From Ectobius pallidus (taxonomy: Eukaryota > Arthropoda > Insecta > Blattodea > Ectobiidae): a DNA stretch of 64,000 bases. The DNA lies in NCBI GenBank assembly GCA_964059195.1, contig CAXKWD010000005.1:93137882-93201881 (forward strand), given 5' to 3'. The notes below the pieces were generated by a model, which was not told the origin of the DNA, searched no databases, and saw only the letters and a list, made by a program, of their open reading frames with translations. Positions 11,186 through 23,700 of the stretch are shown piece after piece; position 1 is the stretch's first letter, and every line of letters starts with the position of its first letter. The position numbers and the translations under genes are program-made.

Positions 11186-12990
11186 AATTTGAATTTGAAT
11201 TTGAATTTTCTTTATTTGTCATTTGTCAACACAAGTTGAAATAGACAATAGTCATAAAAAACAAATACATTAAAAACATAATAAAATTAACAGAGATTGA
11301 AGTCATTAACATCATATATACACTTTTCAATTAAAATATTATGAAGGTATTTCTCAAAGACATGAATTGGTAAATTTCTCACTGTAAGCGGTAGCATATT
11401 GTATAACTTCATACCTGTATATTTAAAACTATTTTGACTCATGTATAATCTGGTGTAGTCCATGTTTAAATCATTTCTATTTCTAGTTTCATACCCGTGA
11501 ATGGCTGTTCTGAGTGGTAAAGTGTTTGTCTGTTTTTTTATTGAAAGGAGGCATTCTTTAATATAGAGTGAGGGTACAGTTAAGATTTTTAGCTCTTTAA
11601 AAATGGGTCTACATGTTTCATGGCGTACAGTTCCCGTAATTACTCTTATTGCTTTTTTCTGCCACTTGAACACTGTTTGGGCGCCAGAAGAATTTCCCCA
11701 TAATATAACCGCATATTGGAGATGGGAATGGAAAAAAGCATAATAAGAGTTAAGTAGATGCTGTTTACTAACTAATGTTTTTAATCTACTTAACAAGAAG
11801 ATTACTCTGGATAGCTTGATGCTTAGCTGTTCGGTATGGGCTTTCCAATTCAATTTAGGATCCAAATGGATGCCTAATAGTCTAACAGTGTCGGACTCAT
11901 TTATATTCTCATTTAACCTATGGAGGAAGAAGAACATTGTTTCAGTTTTGCTATTGTTTAAGATGAGGTTATTTTTATGAAACCATGCCGCGGAATTTCT
12001 AAGCATTTCTTGTGTTTTTCTTTTTACTTCCTCTAAATTATGGTCCGCTGTTATGAAAGTTGTATCATCAGCATATATTACGGACTTATGTGGCAAAAAT
12101 TTTGGCAAATCGTTCATATATACCAGAAAAAGAAACGCTCCCAAAACCGAACCTTGCGGTACCCCTCTAATGACCGGTAAGGTATTTGATTTACGATTAT
12201 TTACCATGACTACTTGAGTTCTATTTGCTAAGTATGACCTAATAAGTGCCAATTCTTTATTCTTGATGCCATAGTTCTCTAGTTTAGAGATCAGGATGTC
12301 ATGAGCCACAGTATCGAAAGCTTTACTTAAATCAAGTAATGAAGCACAAGTTATCAACTTTTTTTCAAAACCATCTAGTATTTCTGTGACTAAAGTTTCT
12401 ACCGCGTTTACCGTCGACTGACCTTGCCTAAAGTCAAAAAGATATGGAGAAAGAAGATGTTGTGTTTCAAAAAAGCTACTCATTTGAAATTTAATACAAT
12501 GTTCAATTACCTTGGATATTATTGGTATGAGGGATATTGGGCGATAACTATCTGGTCTGTTTATATCTCCTTTCTTGTATATTGGTATTACAATTGTAGC
12601 CTTCAGGACTTCGGGAAATTTACCTGTGTTAAATATTCTATTTATTAAGAGAGTAAGAGGGACCACTATTAGATCAATTATATGTTTAATAATATTGTTG
12701 GAAATGCCATAGAAATCTTCACTACTAGATTTAGCAAGTTTAGAGACAGCATTGTTTACCATTTTACAGGTAACATGTTCCCATTTGAAGATCAGGTTAT
12801 TTAGATTATGTGAAATTGAGGGAATATCTACTAAAGGTTCATCGCCTAATGTGGGGATGTCAGAGGGGTTATAACTAGTACTAGTTATAAAATATTCATT
12901 TAGGATTTCCGGCGAAATTGGAATCGTTTGTCTAGTTTTTTGATGTCCAACAATTGAATTGATTACCTGCTGCTCTATAATGTATTTAAA
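11186..12990 (-). mobile_element. 5'-truncated LINE with (AAATTC)n tail
   Basis: Minus-strand non-LTR retrotransposon covering the reverse-transcriptase ORF, a roughly 70-bp 3' region with AATAAA at about 11,211, and a short hexamer tail (AAATTC)n ending at about 11,186. A hexamer tail directly after AATAAAG, instead of poly(A), is typical of CR1/L2-like LINEs. The reading frame hits a stop at about 12,984 with no endonuclease upstream, so the copy is 5'-truncated. No target duplication was found. Confidence 0.8.
11287..12983 (-). CDS. Non-LTR reverse transcriptase, open but lacking N-terminus
   Basis: The frame stays open from about 12,983 to the stop at 11,287; the first ATG is at 12,762, giving 491 residues from there. 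Visible RT signatures in order: SYRPISLIPIISKVIE (fingers), DLSKAFDTVAHD (motif A aspartate), GVPQGSVLGAFLF (motif B), YADDT (motif C catalytic aspartates), then a LINE C-terminus beginning LLGIHLDPKLNWKAH. Codons before 12,762 continue the same protein, so that ATG is not the original start. The apurinic endonuclease domain and ORF1 are absent. Lack of internal stops over 1.7 kb points to a fairly young copy. It resembles the CR1/L2/Jockey side of the LINE tree; the exact clade is not decidable by eye. It would act in target-primed reverse transcription if complete. Confidence 0.85.
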
Positions 12991-13790
12991 GCTTTAAAAA
13001 ATCAGTTTCCAAATAACTTACGTTGTTTGATACCACTAGCACCTGTAACATCTGCATTCTCTACCCTAATGGTTGCTTTACAGAACCAAAATTGTGCCAA
13101 CAACTCATTTTACAAACGCTACGCCTGCAGATACAACCCGCAAGACTGATAGTGGTCCCATTGTGCAAGCAGCCTCTGTGTCAAAATCCAGCAAGTATGA
13201 CAGATTTTTAAAAATTACTTTCTACAATTACAGTTTGAACAAGAAATAGACCTACTAGATTAGATTTAAAAACATATACTGTAGGCTGTGGGAAGATCTA
13301 AAGATCACGGGAAAGTGACTGTATATTCTATTTTTTTGCAAAACATAACTCGTCGTAGATTATCTGCCATTAGAACCCACAGCATGCTTTACTTTGGAAG
13401 GAAGGAATTAAAACTGTTGGTCCTAGAGCTAAGTAACCTAAACACTGAAAAAGAGAGATCCCAAAATTATCGGCCGTTTCACGTCCTAATCTTTTTATAT
13501 GCGATTGGTGGACAACTCGTCACTACCAGCCTTGAGGGATCGCAGAAACTGGAGGATTTACTTGAAAGAGATATTTATTTGGAGGGGATATTTGAAGGAC
13601 TGCAAAAAATTGTGCTACCGTCTGCAGAGTAACGAAGAACGAACTGGAATATTGGTGACACAAAATATTTTAAGAGTACTAGGGAAGCACTGGACCTTAG
13701 GTACGCCGCTAGACAGTAGCTGTAATCCCCCTCATATGGGCCTACATAATATAGGATAGAATGTAATATATAAGTAAAAGCGAAAAAACC
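12991..13790. other. Downstream flank of SDR gene 1, no gene supported
   Basis: Overlapping open frames at 13,288-13,759 resemble no family I know. Nothing else was recognised between the LINE and the polyadenylation signal of the SDR gene. Confidence 0.45.
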
Positions 13791-13805
13791 ATAAATAAAA
13801 GAGCC

Positions 13806-13811
13806 TTTATT
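13806..13811 (-). terminator. Polyadenylation signal of SDR gene 1
   Basis: AATAAA on the minus strand, about 65 bases after the SDR stop codon. It gives a short 3' UTR ending near 13,790. Confidence 0.7.
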
Positions 13812-13873
13812 TAACACTAAAACATAAATGTAATAATTACAGATGAGTGTTGAAGCTTCATGTATCCTTGCGG

Positions 13874-13915
13874 TCACAAAGTTTCTCCAACTGGCTTGAT
13901 AATGATTTCATGCAC
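13874..13915 (-). CDS. SDR gene 1 terminal exon 6
   Basis: Acceptor TTTCAG|GTGCAT; encodes [13 protein letters not shown] and a TGA stop at 13,876-13,874. The VHEI-type ending is the usual last beta-strand of this SDR group. Confidence 0.88.
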   Translation of the reverse strand: MHEIIIKPVGETL

Positions 13916-16900
13916 CTGAAAATAAATAAATATACATCATTACACTGCACTTAATTCCATTGTCTGAAACTTCGACAAAGGATTTTATAAATTACGGTCT
14001 GAAACCTTTGAAATCTACAGAGTAATAAAAGTTGTATATTGTTTCTGCGACCTATTATTATTTAATGCTCTTAAAATATTTTAGTGATAACAGTTTATCT
14101 GTAGGGTTTTAAGTTTGGACATCAAAATATCCATAGACGAGGATACAAATTATGCTGATAGGACTCTACATAGATTTTAATTATATGACAAGTGGTAGGC
14201 TTTACCTAAAGTTTTTCTGTCTGTTTACTATGAAGTCCAGTCCGTAAATCTATAGGCCTAATATTTCAGTGTGATATTTAATCGTGTTCTGCGATTAATT
14301 GTGCATGAATCCCAGAGTAAGATATCGAATTGATAAAATTGGCCTTTCTGTCTGCAGAGCACTGCATCAACCAACAGAGCCATAGCATTCTCCGATGTAG
14401 TGTTTTTACCCTGAATATTTATATCTGGCAATAAAACAGTAGAGTTTCATCGAATCACTTCTTCCCTTTTCCTACAAAAACAGATAATTCAGATGACTAA
14501 GAGTATGTGATTTTACTTCCAAACCTCCTGAATTTCCTTCTTCATTTGGAGCTTTTTGAATGTAAGTTTCAATATGCCTGCATTGTTATAAAACCAAAAC
14601 AAAACACTATATAGGCCTACTACTTCCTCTGCCCTTACCATAGGTAGAGGAAGTATTGTGTTCGACCCTGAAATTCGAAGTTGAGTTTTTAACATAAATA
14701 CACGTTCTGAGGTCCCTTGAATCAAAAAATACCATTTTCAGAAAGATGTTGGTGTGTGTGTGTGATCAACCTAGCTCCAGAACAAAAAATCGTACGAAAA
14801 CAAAATTTTGTATTGGGTTAGTTGTCTTTTGGGGATGTGACATGAAGATTGGCGACGGCTTTCTTTTACTTTTGAGGAGACTTTACAGAAAGATAATTTT
14901 GTTTTTCGCGATTTTCTCGAAAATGGCTCCAATGATTTTGTTTAAATTTTGTATGGGAAGCGCTTATACCAAGAGGTAAAACTTTCGAAAACACTTTTTT
15001 TTTCGTAAAAATGCACCGTTCACACAAAGTCAGCCTTGCCTGGTGTACAATAAAGCTTTGCATCAGGTTGAAACTACTGAATACACGTTCCTTGCAATAC
15101 GATCTCTAATTCTACGTCTGAATGTGCAGTGAGAAAGATGTAGGCCTATTGTCCATGTGTAGGGTAAAGAAAGTTATGTGAGTGCATTAATCGGGTTTCA
15201 TTTAGGTTGTGTATACTTCGGGAATGAAATGCGATGTGGTAAAATCATTCTCTTCATTTTGCAACCATTTTACATTAAGAGAATCCCATAAGAGGCAAAA
15301 CTTTTACTTGGGTAGAGGAAGTTATGTGTTTTCTGCACGACTTAACTAATTAGTGGTACTTACGAATGTTGTTGCCGTGGATCGTAAGTGGACATTCCCG
15401 CACGCAATCTTGTTGCTATGGAAACAAAACAAATTTCCATGCGGTAAGAGTTTCCGTGCGGTAAGAATTTACTTACGCCACACATCATAATACAAGCATT
15501 TATGGACAGGGCCTCCAGCACAAATATTCGGTTCCCATAACAACAAACACATGCGAATCACTTTCTGAAATAAACATCTATCTTGAACAATGTATACACA
15601 TAATATTTTCAGGTAATATCTCAATTAATATAATTAAATTGATATAAATAATCATCGTGCAAAAAATAGCATGCATTACTCGTGCCGTAAGCGCATAACG
15701 GATCTCGGAAAATTGAAAAAACGAGGCGCTCGCGCCCGAGCTCCTCGATCCGTATGCATCGCTGGACTATCAAAATCATTTTCCTCACATATTGTACTCT
15801 TAAAAGAACTGATTCCATCCCCTTTCTGCAGCTGTTCCGCAAAAGCCACCAATGTACAATAGTAAAAACCTACCTGAACATGAGGTGGAGCACCGATGGC
15901 ATATAGCACAGCATCAGCAATGTCCTTTGATTCCAGACTAGGATGTATTTTATACATTTCTTCTGGTGTGACAGACATTTTTGAAGTCGTTAAGAATTCA
16001 GTCTTCACCACGCCAGGGCTCACACTCTATTCAGACAGAAGAAGGGCAATGATTTAGATAGTAATTGACTTGAACTTTTTGATTCTCAGCTTAAAGATCT
16101 CATATTTTTATTAAAATGTTTTCAGTTATAGTATACACATAATATACTAATAGTATATAGTATACATAATATACACATAATATACATAATATATTATAGT
16201 TTTAAATGGAAATATATATATATATATTTATTTTTAAATATCAGGTACGTGGATAGATGTTGCGATATTTAATGTGTAAGTGTATGTATAGTGTGTCTTT
16301 TTTGTATATATGTATGGCTGGTATTTATTTAATGTGAGTGTTATTTCTGTATATATGTATGGCTGGTATTTATTGCACCACTGCCACCGGGTTGTTGACC
16401 CATTTGCAGTGTAAGGAAATAAATACAAATATCTCACAGAAGGGATTTGCATCGTACTCTTTACAGCAGGATTTCTATAGTACAAATTTTGCTCTAAACA
16501 TATAGACTTAGTGATATTTTTAAACCATAATTTACAGCCCATAACTAAAGTATGTACAATTTATTATGTTATATAGTTCCAGATTATGTTATACAGTAAA
16601 TATCGTAGGGTAATATACAATATTATATGTATATAATAAAATATATAGGCTATAGTATGTAATATGTCAGACAATGTGATACGGTAGCACACTGTTATAT
16701 TATGCAGTAATTCGTTTCGTTCTGTTGGATTATATTACCTTCATTACACTACAACATGTAGCACATTACATTGTAAATTGTAATTATTTTAAATATTACC
16801 AGCAAGTAATACTTGCATTTAGTCTAGTAACAATTTTTTTGCAGACAAAAAGAAGTGTCAAAAAGAAATAGGAACTACGTCAAGATAATGGGGAAAATTT

Positions 16901-17298
16901 TCCGAAGGAGGTTTTTCAGTTAAGTATTTTTAAATATTTAGAGCAGGAATGAGTACAAAGCATTTTCTGATTACAGCCGTATTTATGACGTTCACTGCAG
17001 TGACAATGCACCCATGCAGGGAACTCTTAAAGATAAAAGGAATGGGTGGAAATAGTCAATGCCCTAGCCGGGGTTTGAACCAGGATCTTCAGCTTTCCGT
17101 GCCGCTGCTCTACCAATTGAGCTACCACGGCAACGTAGCGGTAAACATTAAATTCTCCAACTGACTCACATAGGAGGAATAGCTTGTGGACTGACAGTTG
17201 TTTCACTTTATGTGCAATGGACATTATTGTCTTTTAAAATACTGATGTTAATGTATGTGCTGATCTCAGTGAATACTATGAGCAATATGTGGCTATAT

Positions 17299-17329
<31 letters not shown>

Positions 17330-17719
17330 TTGGGGCAACACCTTGCAATAAAACTACTGGTTACAATAATATGGCGCATTAGGCCACGAACCTATTATAT
17401 TTATTAAGACAAGAGTATGTTATGAAACGAGCCTCAACATACAATTACAAGGCGCAGTAACCATAACTGTTTTTCTTCAGCTGTGGGGTTTAGTATAATA
17501 AAATTGAGCCTAGTGCGCACTGAATCCATTTTATTAAATATACAGTTACTTACAGTGACCCGTATTTTGGATTTCTGTTTTACCAGCTCACGACGAAGTC
17601 CCTCAGTCAGTACAGTAACGGCATGCTTCGTAGCTGCATACATGTGAGAACCTTCAATTATTGTATGACCTAAAATACTGACAGAAACATAGTAAACTAG
17701 TATTATTAGAAAATCGGAA

Positions 17720-17764
<45 letters not shown>

Positions 17765-20700
17765 GTCTAGAAATAATAAAGTCTAGAAAACACTTATCAC
17801 ATAGTCTATCACTGCTCCACATTACCTCCCCCCCCAAAAAGGAAAAATGATTCCTTTACAGTTTTCTCAAGCCACTTAACCCATGGGGCATGTTTCCCAG
17901 TACCCCTGTATCAAAAGTTGTTCATCTACCTCAATTCCCCAACATTTGTCTCTCAGTTCTTATTTTCCAGTTGGATGATGTTCTCTTTCCGAAATTCTAG
18001 TGTCCTCACAAGAGGAGGATAAGGAAATTAATGGTATCATTTATTACAAGCGATATACAAAAAAAGAAGGAAAATTTAAGTGGGAGTATCAAAAATACAA
18101 TAATGCCGAACCATTAAGTTTTAAGTTGAAGAAATTACCCTGATGAATAGAGGGACTAGTCTGTATATGCCTAAAGGGAAGTGTGTTAAGTGTTCAGGCA
18201 ATGAAAACTGGCAATAAGAGTATGTTAAACAAAGAGAAGTCGAGGGGAAGAGATTTTATATGAACAAGTACTGAACAGTTTCCTGATATGTGAATTTTAC
18301 AATGCTAATAGACCACGAGTAATTGCTTGCTGCAATCGAAGAAATCCAAATCCAAGTTTCATCCGAAGTTCAGTACTTGGTTTCTTTAGGCAGAATCACA
18401 CGAGAAACATTTAGAGAAGACGGAGTGGGGAAACTCCGACTTGGAATGTAGTTGATAACTGGAAAATATTATTAAAATGTGAGAAATATGAAAAATATTG
18501 ATGTCTCACAGGTGGTACTGATTGGTACCATGTCCAATAATGGTATCTTTCGGATAATTCGTTGTGTTTTACAAGCCAGTTCATAGCAATGACGTCGTAA
18601 AAACAAGCCGGAAATAAGCGTACGAAAAGTAATGGACATGATATGGAAAGTTGTAGATATGTTGCAGGATAATTGTAAATTCTGTATCTTTACAAAATGC
18701 CCATGCTTTTGTGTAATCGAAGAGTAACCAGTCAAATTGCAGAATGAATTTTTCATTCATAATAATTTTCCGGCATTTTGCAAAAAGACTGATTTCACAA
18801 TTTGCCTGCGACATATAGGCGTACACTATATAAAATATTTAAGCAAAATATAGAATGCGAAATTAGGTTATTGCAATAAGAGCTTAGTTTCTAAATTATA
18901 ATCTGCACGTCCACCTGTTAGCGGCGTATTTACCTGTTAATATGTACAATATGTCCATCATCCACTCCTCTCTCTTTCATGGACTGGAGCGCCTCTTTTG
19001 TGCACACACTGAGACCCAAAATGTTCAGATCCAAAATTCCTTTCCAGTGTTCTGCTGGGCCATCTAGCAGCACAATATTTAGATAAACATTTAAACCGTT
19101 TTCTTGCAGAATTCAAAACGATCTGAATACGATTAATTCCAATACGATCCCGTTTTCATGCAAAATTTTCGATACGGTATTCAAAGCAACGTTTTCGAGA
19201 GAATCCACAGAATGCTCTAGCCCCACACGACCAATGAAACACTTCTCGCCATACACGAGAACACCGCGAGGACAATGGGGACCAATGAAACGCCTGCTTT
19301 AGCGTTTTGAGATCGAATTGAATACGGTAGTGTTTTCATGGCGTTGAATTCGATCCGATCCTATTTTTAGGTGTATCAACCTAGAGACTTAATTTGATCT
19401 GAATTCCCATTTCCACGACAATTTCAGTACGGCAAGCTTATTCAGATCGATTTGAATTCTGCATGAAAACGTAGTAATTGTTAGTTTTTGTGAAATACTG
19501 GGTTTTTCTGTTTGCCATGCTGCTATTTTAGAGTATATCCCAAGTAAGTTTGATCCTGTTCAAAACAAAGGGGAGGAGAACTCATATAGCGTTCGCGGAA
19601 AATTCGCATCATGTGACAAAATGTGATTGGTTAATGTCATTAGCATGCACCATTACCAGGGTGTGGCTTCCTAGTAGGGAAGTAGTGTTCGTAAGTTCAT
19701 GCAACAGTAATATCAACATTTACACGTGAAATAAACTCACTGGCATCGTCACCATTATGGTATATCAATTAGCAAACAAAACATAAAGTATTGTTAAAAC
19801 TTTCCGGGCTCTGTTGCCGTGGTCCATCGGATTGCTTTCCGGACGTTTCGCCCACAACTGCGGCAGGCATCATCAGCGGTGAGTTCTGCTTCGGAGTTGT
19901 GGGCGAAACGTCCGGAAAGCAATCCGATGGACCACGGCAACAGAGCCCGGAAAGTTTTAACAATATGGACACCGGCCGTGAAAGCCTACATCATGTTAAA
20001 ACATAAAGTATTCATTGTTCACGAACACCCTGCGGGTGAGTTGTACTGAGAATAAACAAACTACCATTATCACGGTGATGACATGCGTTCTCACGTGCGG
20101 ACTATGACAGCCACGCCTCTTTGTTTTGAACAGGAACATTCTTACTTGGGATATAATATAGTCAGGAATGTATAACTTGGCCAATTTAAAAATCATCTTA
20201 TCTTTTACAAGGAAAACTGTTTGTGTAGGCCTACACTCTCAACTCTCGCGAGGGCGATGGATGTTTCAAGTAGATTATAAAATAATTTCTCTTTATGTTT
20301 TCTGTCTACGCGAGTTCTAAGTCAAGACGTAAGAATGAGGTATCAATAGGAAGGTTTTTTTCTGCTCCCGTTTGGCAAATTCTGAAATTTTGTGTATTAA
20401 TAAACATTTTGACTTATAAGTTTAATTAAAATTGTATCGTTTTAACGTGCTATTTAGTTTCAATACTTCCATTATATATATTTAAGCCATGCAGAGAATA
20501 TAATATAGGCCGGTTCATAGCTATTGAAACAAATGATTGATGCTAACGCAATGTCATTGTGGCCTTTGTGGGTTTAATTCTGCCACTTCTATTATATCTA
20601 CACATACAACTCTTTGTTTCCTCAGCCTTCTAGCAACAGGTTGTGATGGAATTACAACACCTTGCGTCCCTATTTTAGCTAATATTATGGTACACGTACT

Positions 20701-23700
20701 TTCATATTTACCAAATATTGGAATAAAGAAAGGTTTTCAGCTTTTATGGAACATGAAACTAGTAAGTGAGGCACTGATAGATGGTACAAGTAATACAAAC
20801 TTCGTCTAGATACGTTTTAGGCATATAAACTTGAAAAAATCAAATGTATTGCCAACATACTTTCAGAGTTTTTTTTACAATGATTATAAACTATAGGCAC
20901 AGACATTCATCTATTACGGGTAGGGCCTGGAAGTTTATGAACAATCACATTTTTAATAATGCACTCTATTACATGCTAGTGTTAAAATATATACAAGACA
21001 TGAAAGAAATAACAGAAAGTTGATGATTGCATTTTGCTTATTTTGTTAAGTTTTGCGGTAATGCATCATATTTGCTTGATTTGTTTAATGTGAGTATTTT
21101 TTTAAAATTTGTTTAATCTTTAACTACATAATTTTTGACAGATTTAAAATATTATACCTCTCTTTAAATAAAATAATTACAGCATATTTTGCTAAGTGAA
21201 TGTTTTACGAACCATACAATAGTTGAAGTATGTAGCCTAACGTTTTCGGAATTGATTGTTCAATATGAAAGCGACGTTTCAATTCATTAGTTTTCAATTT
21301 ATAAAAAATGTTGCATTAACCTTTTTCTAAGTTTTGTAATGTAATTTTACATTTACTTCTTTTTATAATTTATAATGTAGGCCTAAATGAGCTAAGAAGA
21401 GAACGCAAAGTATTAAAATTATTTAAACAGCATTCTTTATTGGTTCCGGAGCATATTTTGCATGCATATTTCGTCTTCTGACATAGTCTTAAGTTCCAGA
21501 CCTTAAATATGAGCTTTGAATATGATTAAATACAGAAATCGTTAAATGATTAAAATTCTTCCCATACCTTACATAATCCTACATAATCCTGAATTATCTC
21601 TGTCACATTTCAATCTCATAATTCTTATCTAATGAAGATTAAGTTAACTCTTACCTGAAAGGGTATTTTCAAGGCCAATTCCGGCATTATTTACAAGAAT
21701 ATCCACACCGCCCCACTTTTCTTTTACAGAGGCGAAGGCCTTTTTAATATCTTTTTCGCTCGTAACATCACATTTGATTGGAAGAAGTTCACCTTTATCG
21801 AACTTCAAAGACTTCTGAAGCTCCTGTAACAGCGATAAATATTCTGTACATAATTATTGGCATTACTGAAAACAGCAATTAGCCTATTGTATCACGAATA
21901 ACTATTGGTGATCCAGTAAGGATTTCTTGCTGGGATTTGACTCACACAAAGGGAAAAAAGGCCTACAGTGTAAAATGTTTTGACATCTGATTATGAATAA
22001 GTAGCTTTATAATAAAATACTTAATATTGTATTAGTCAATTTCTCCATTAGTAAAATTTGCCAAAACAGATACTTCAAAATTAGTAGAAGGATTCAATTC
22101 AATATACAATAGTCCCGCTAATCCGGACAAGATGGGACCGGACCCTTTCCGGATCACCGAAAGTTCGGATTAAAAGGAATTTGCCTTAATATGCACTTTC
22201 GGTACTGTAATGCAAGTATTAGACGGGGAAAACTAAAAAAATCGATTTTTTTCATAAATATAACTTTTCCTCCAACTTGACCTTAGTTTTAAAACTACTG
22301 TATACGTAGACCTAAGATTTTAACCTACAAACTGATGGTAGGATTAACAAAGAAAATATCTTTGTGATTAACACCCAAAATTGATTGATTTTTCAGTACA
22401 AAACTGATGTAGGATTAACAAAACAAAACATCTTCGTGATCAACACTCAAAATTTCTTGATTTTTCAGTACAAAATTCCCGTTCGGATTAAGCGGATGTC
22501 CGGATGAGTGTGGTCCGGATTAACCGAACTCTACTGTTTAAACAAGTTTAAAAGCTATTCTAGACAGTCTTCCTACTTTTTCTTCCTTTCATTCCTCATT
22601 TTAGAATCTTAGCTAGAATATTTAAGGGTAATTAATAGTTTTTCGTAAATATTTAGGCCTAAACACTTATCATCTTGAATGCCACGCCTTAAACTCAAGC
22701 TGTTCTCGTTTTAAATACTATATTTATGTAATATAAGAAATCATAACTCATTTTAAAAGCTCTAAAATATTACTTGCTCTGCCTCTCGTCTACCATAAGT
22801 ACTCTACATAGGCTACATTCTGTACCGGTAGATCCTACGCAGGTTGAGGTACCTGTACCAGAGGTAACGACTACATGTACAGGTACTCGATGCCGAGTTT
22901 GGTTATCAATAGTATTAATGCAGCTTTTGAGGTCCTCAGAAAAAAAAAAATCAGAAGTACGGTACATCTGGGTGTACGTGTTTGTGAACAAGGATAGAAT
23001 ACAAAAAAAAAAAAACCGTATAAAACGGGCTAAGTATCTTCCGGGAGTGTAACACGTATTGGCGACCTCTTTCTTCAACTATAACTACCATCTGCATAAA
23101 TACAATTTAATTTTTGCAATAATTTCGAAAACTAATCTTGCGATTTCGTTTCTTTATTCTTACTGCATGTAAAAGCTGCATATTAAAAGCTAACACTTTT
23201 ATTTGAGGTATTTTTTTTAATTACCTGGAGAATAAGTATAAGCTACCCATCTCATCGAGGCGAAATGTATAAAAGAGCAGAAATAGGAAAAAAATTGGGT
23301 TTCCATATTTTTAGAAATTGTAACGAAAATTCCTTGGAGTCATTACATGAAATAAAAAACCGTCAAACAAATTAGTAGTCTGTTTCTAGAAATGATCCCC
23401 TCAAAAATATGTGCTTGTTTGAAGATGACCCAAAAATTGATATTACTAGTGAAAATTAAAAACGAGTTTTTATCTTACAGTTCCGGTAAGGTTGCATCCT
23501 TCTAGTAATAACTTCAACGTTAAAGATTGTAGATATCAGATGGTTTTCAAACAAAGTAATAATTATTTTAAGGGAAATTCTATTATACGTACCTGCACTC
23601 TCTCTACTCTCCTTGCCAATCCAGCAACTTTGAGCCCATTCTTTACCAATTCTTGGGCAATTGCAGCTCCTATCCCCGAGCTTGCCCCTGTAACCACAGC

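Noticed and set aside
13288..13759. Possible plus-strand coding region downstream of SDR gene 1
   Set aside because: Two overlapping frames without recognisable motifs, splice sites or codon-use signal.
17058..17133. Functional tRNA gene on the minus strand
   Set aside because: The acceptor stem does not pair and the base before the anticodon is not T; better read as a tRNA-derived SINE head.
19769..20049. Open frames on both strands around 19.8-20.0 kb
   Set aside because: They mirror each other across the perfect inverted repeat of the Penelope insertion.
22770..23078. Overlapping ~100-codon frames on both strands
   Set aside because: GTAC-rich palindromic DNA opens both strands at once; no domain, no splice logic, inside an SDR intron.
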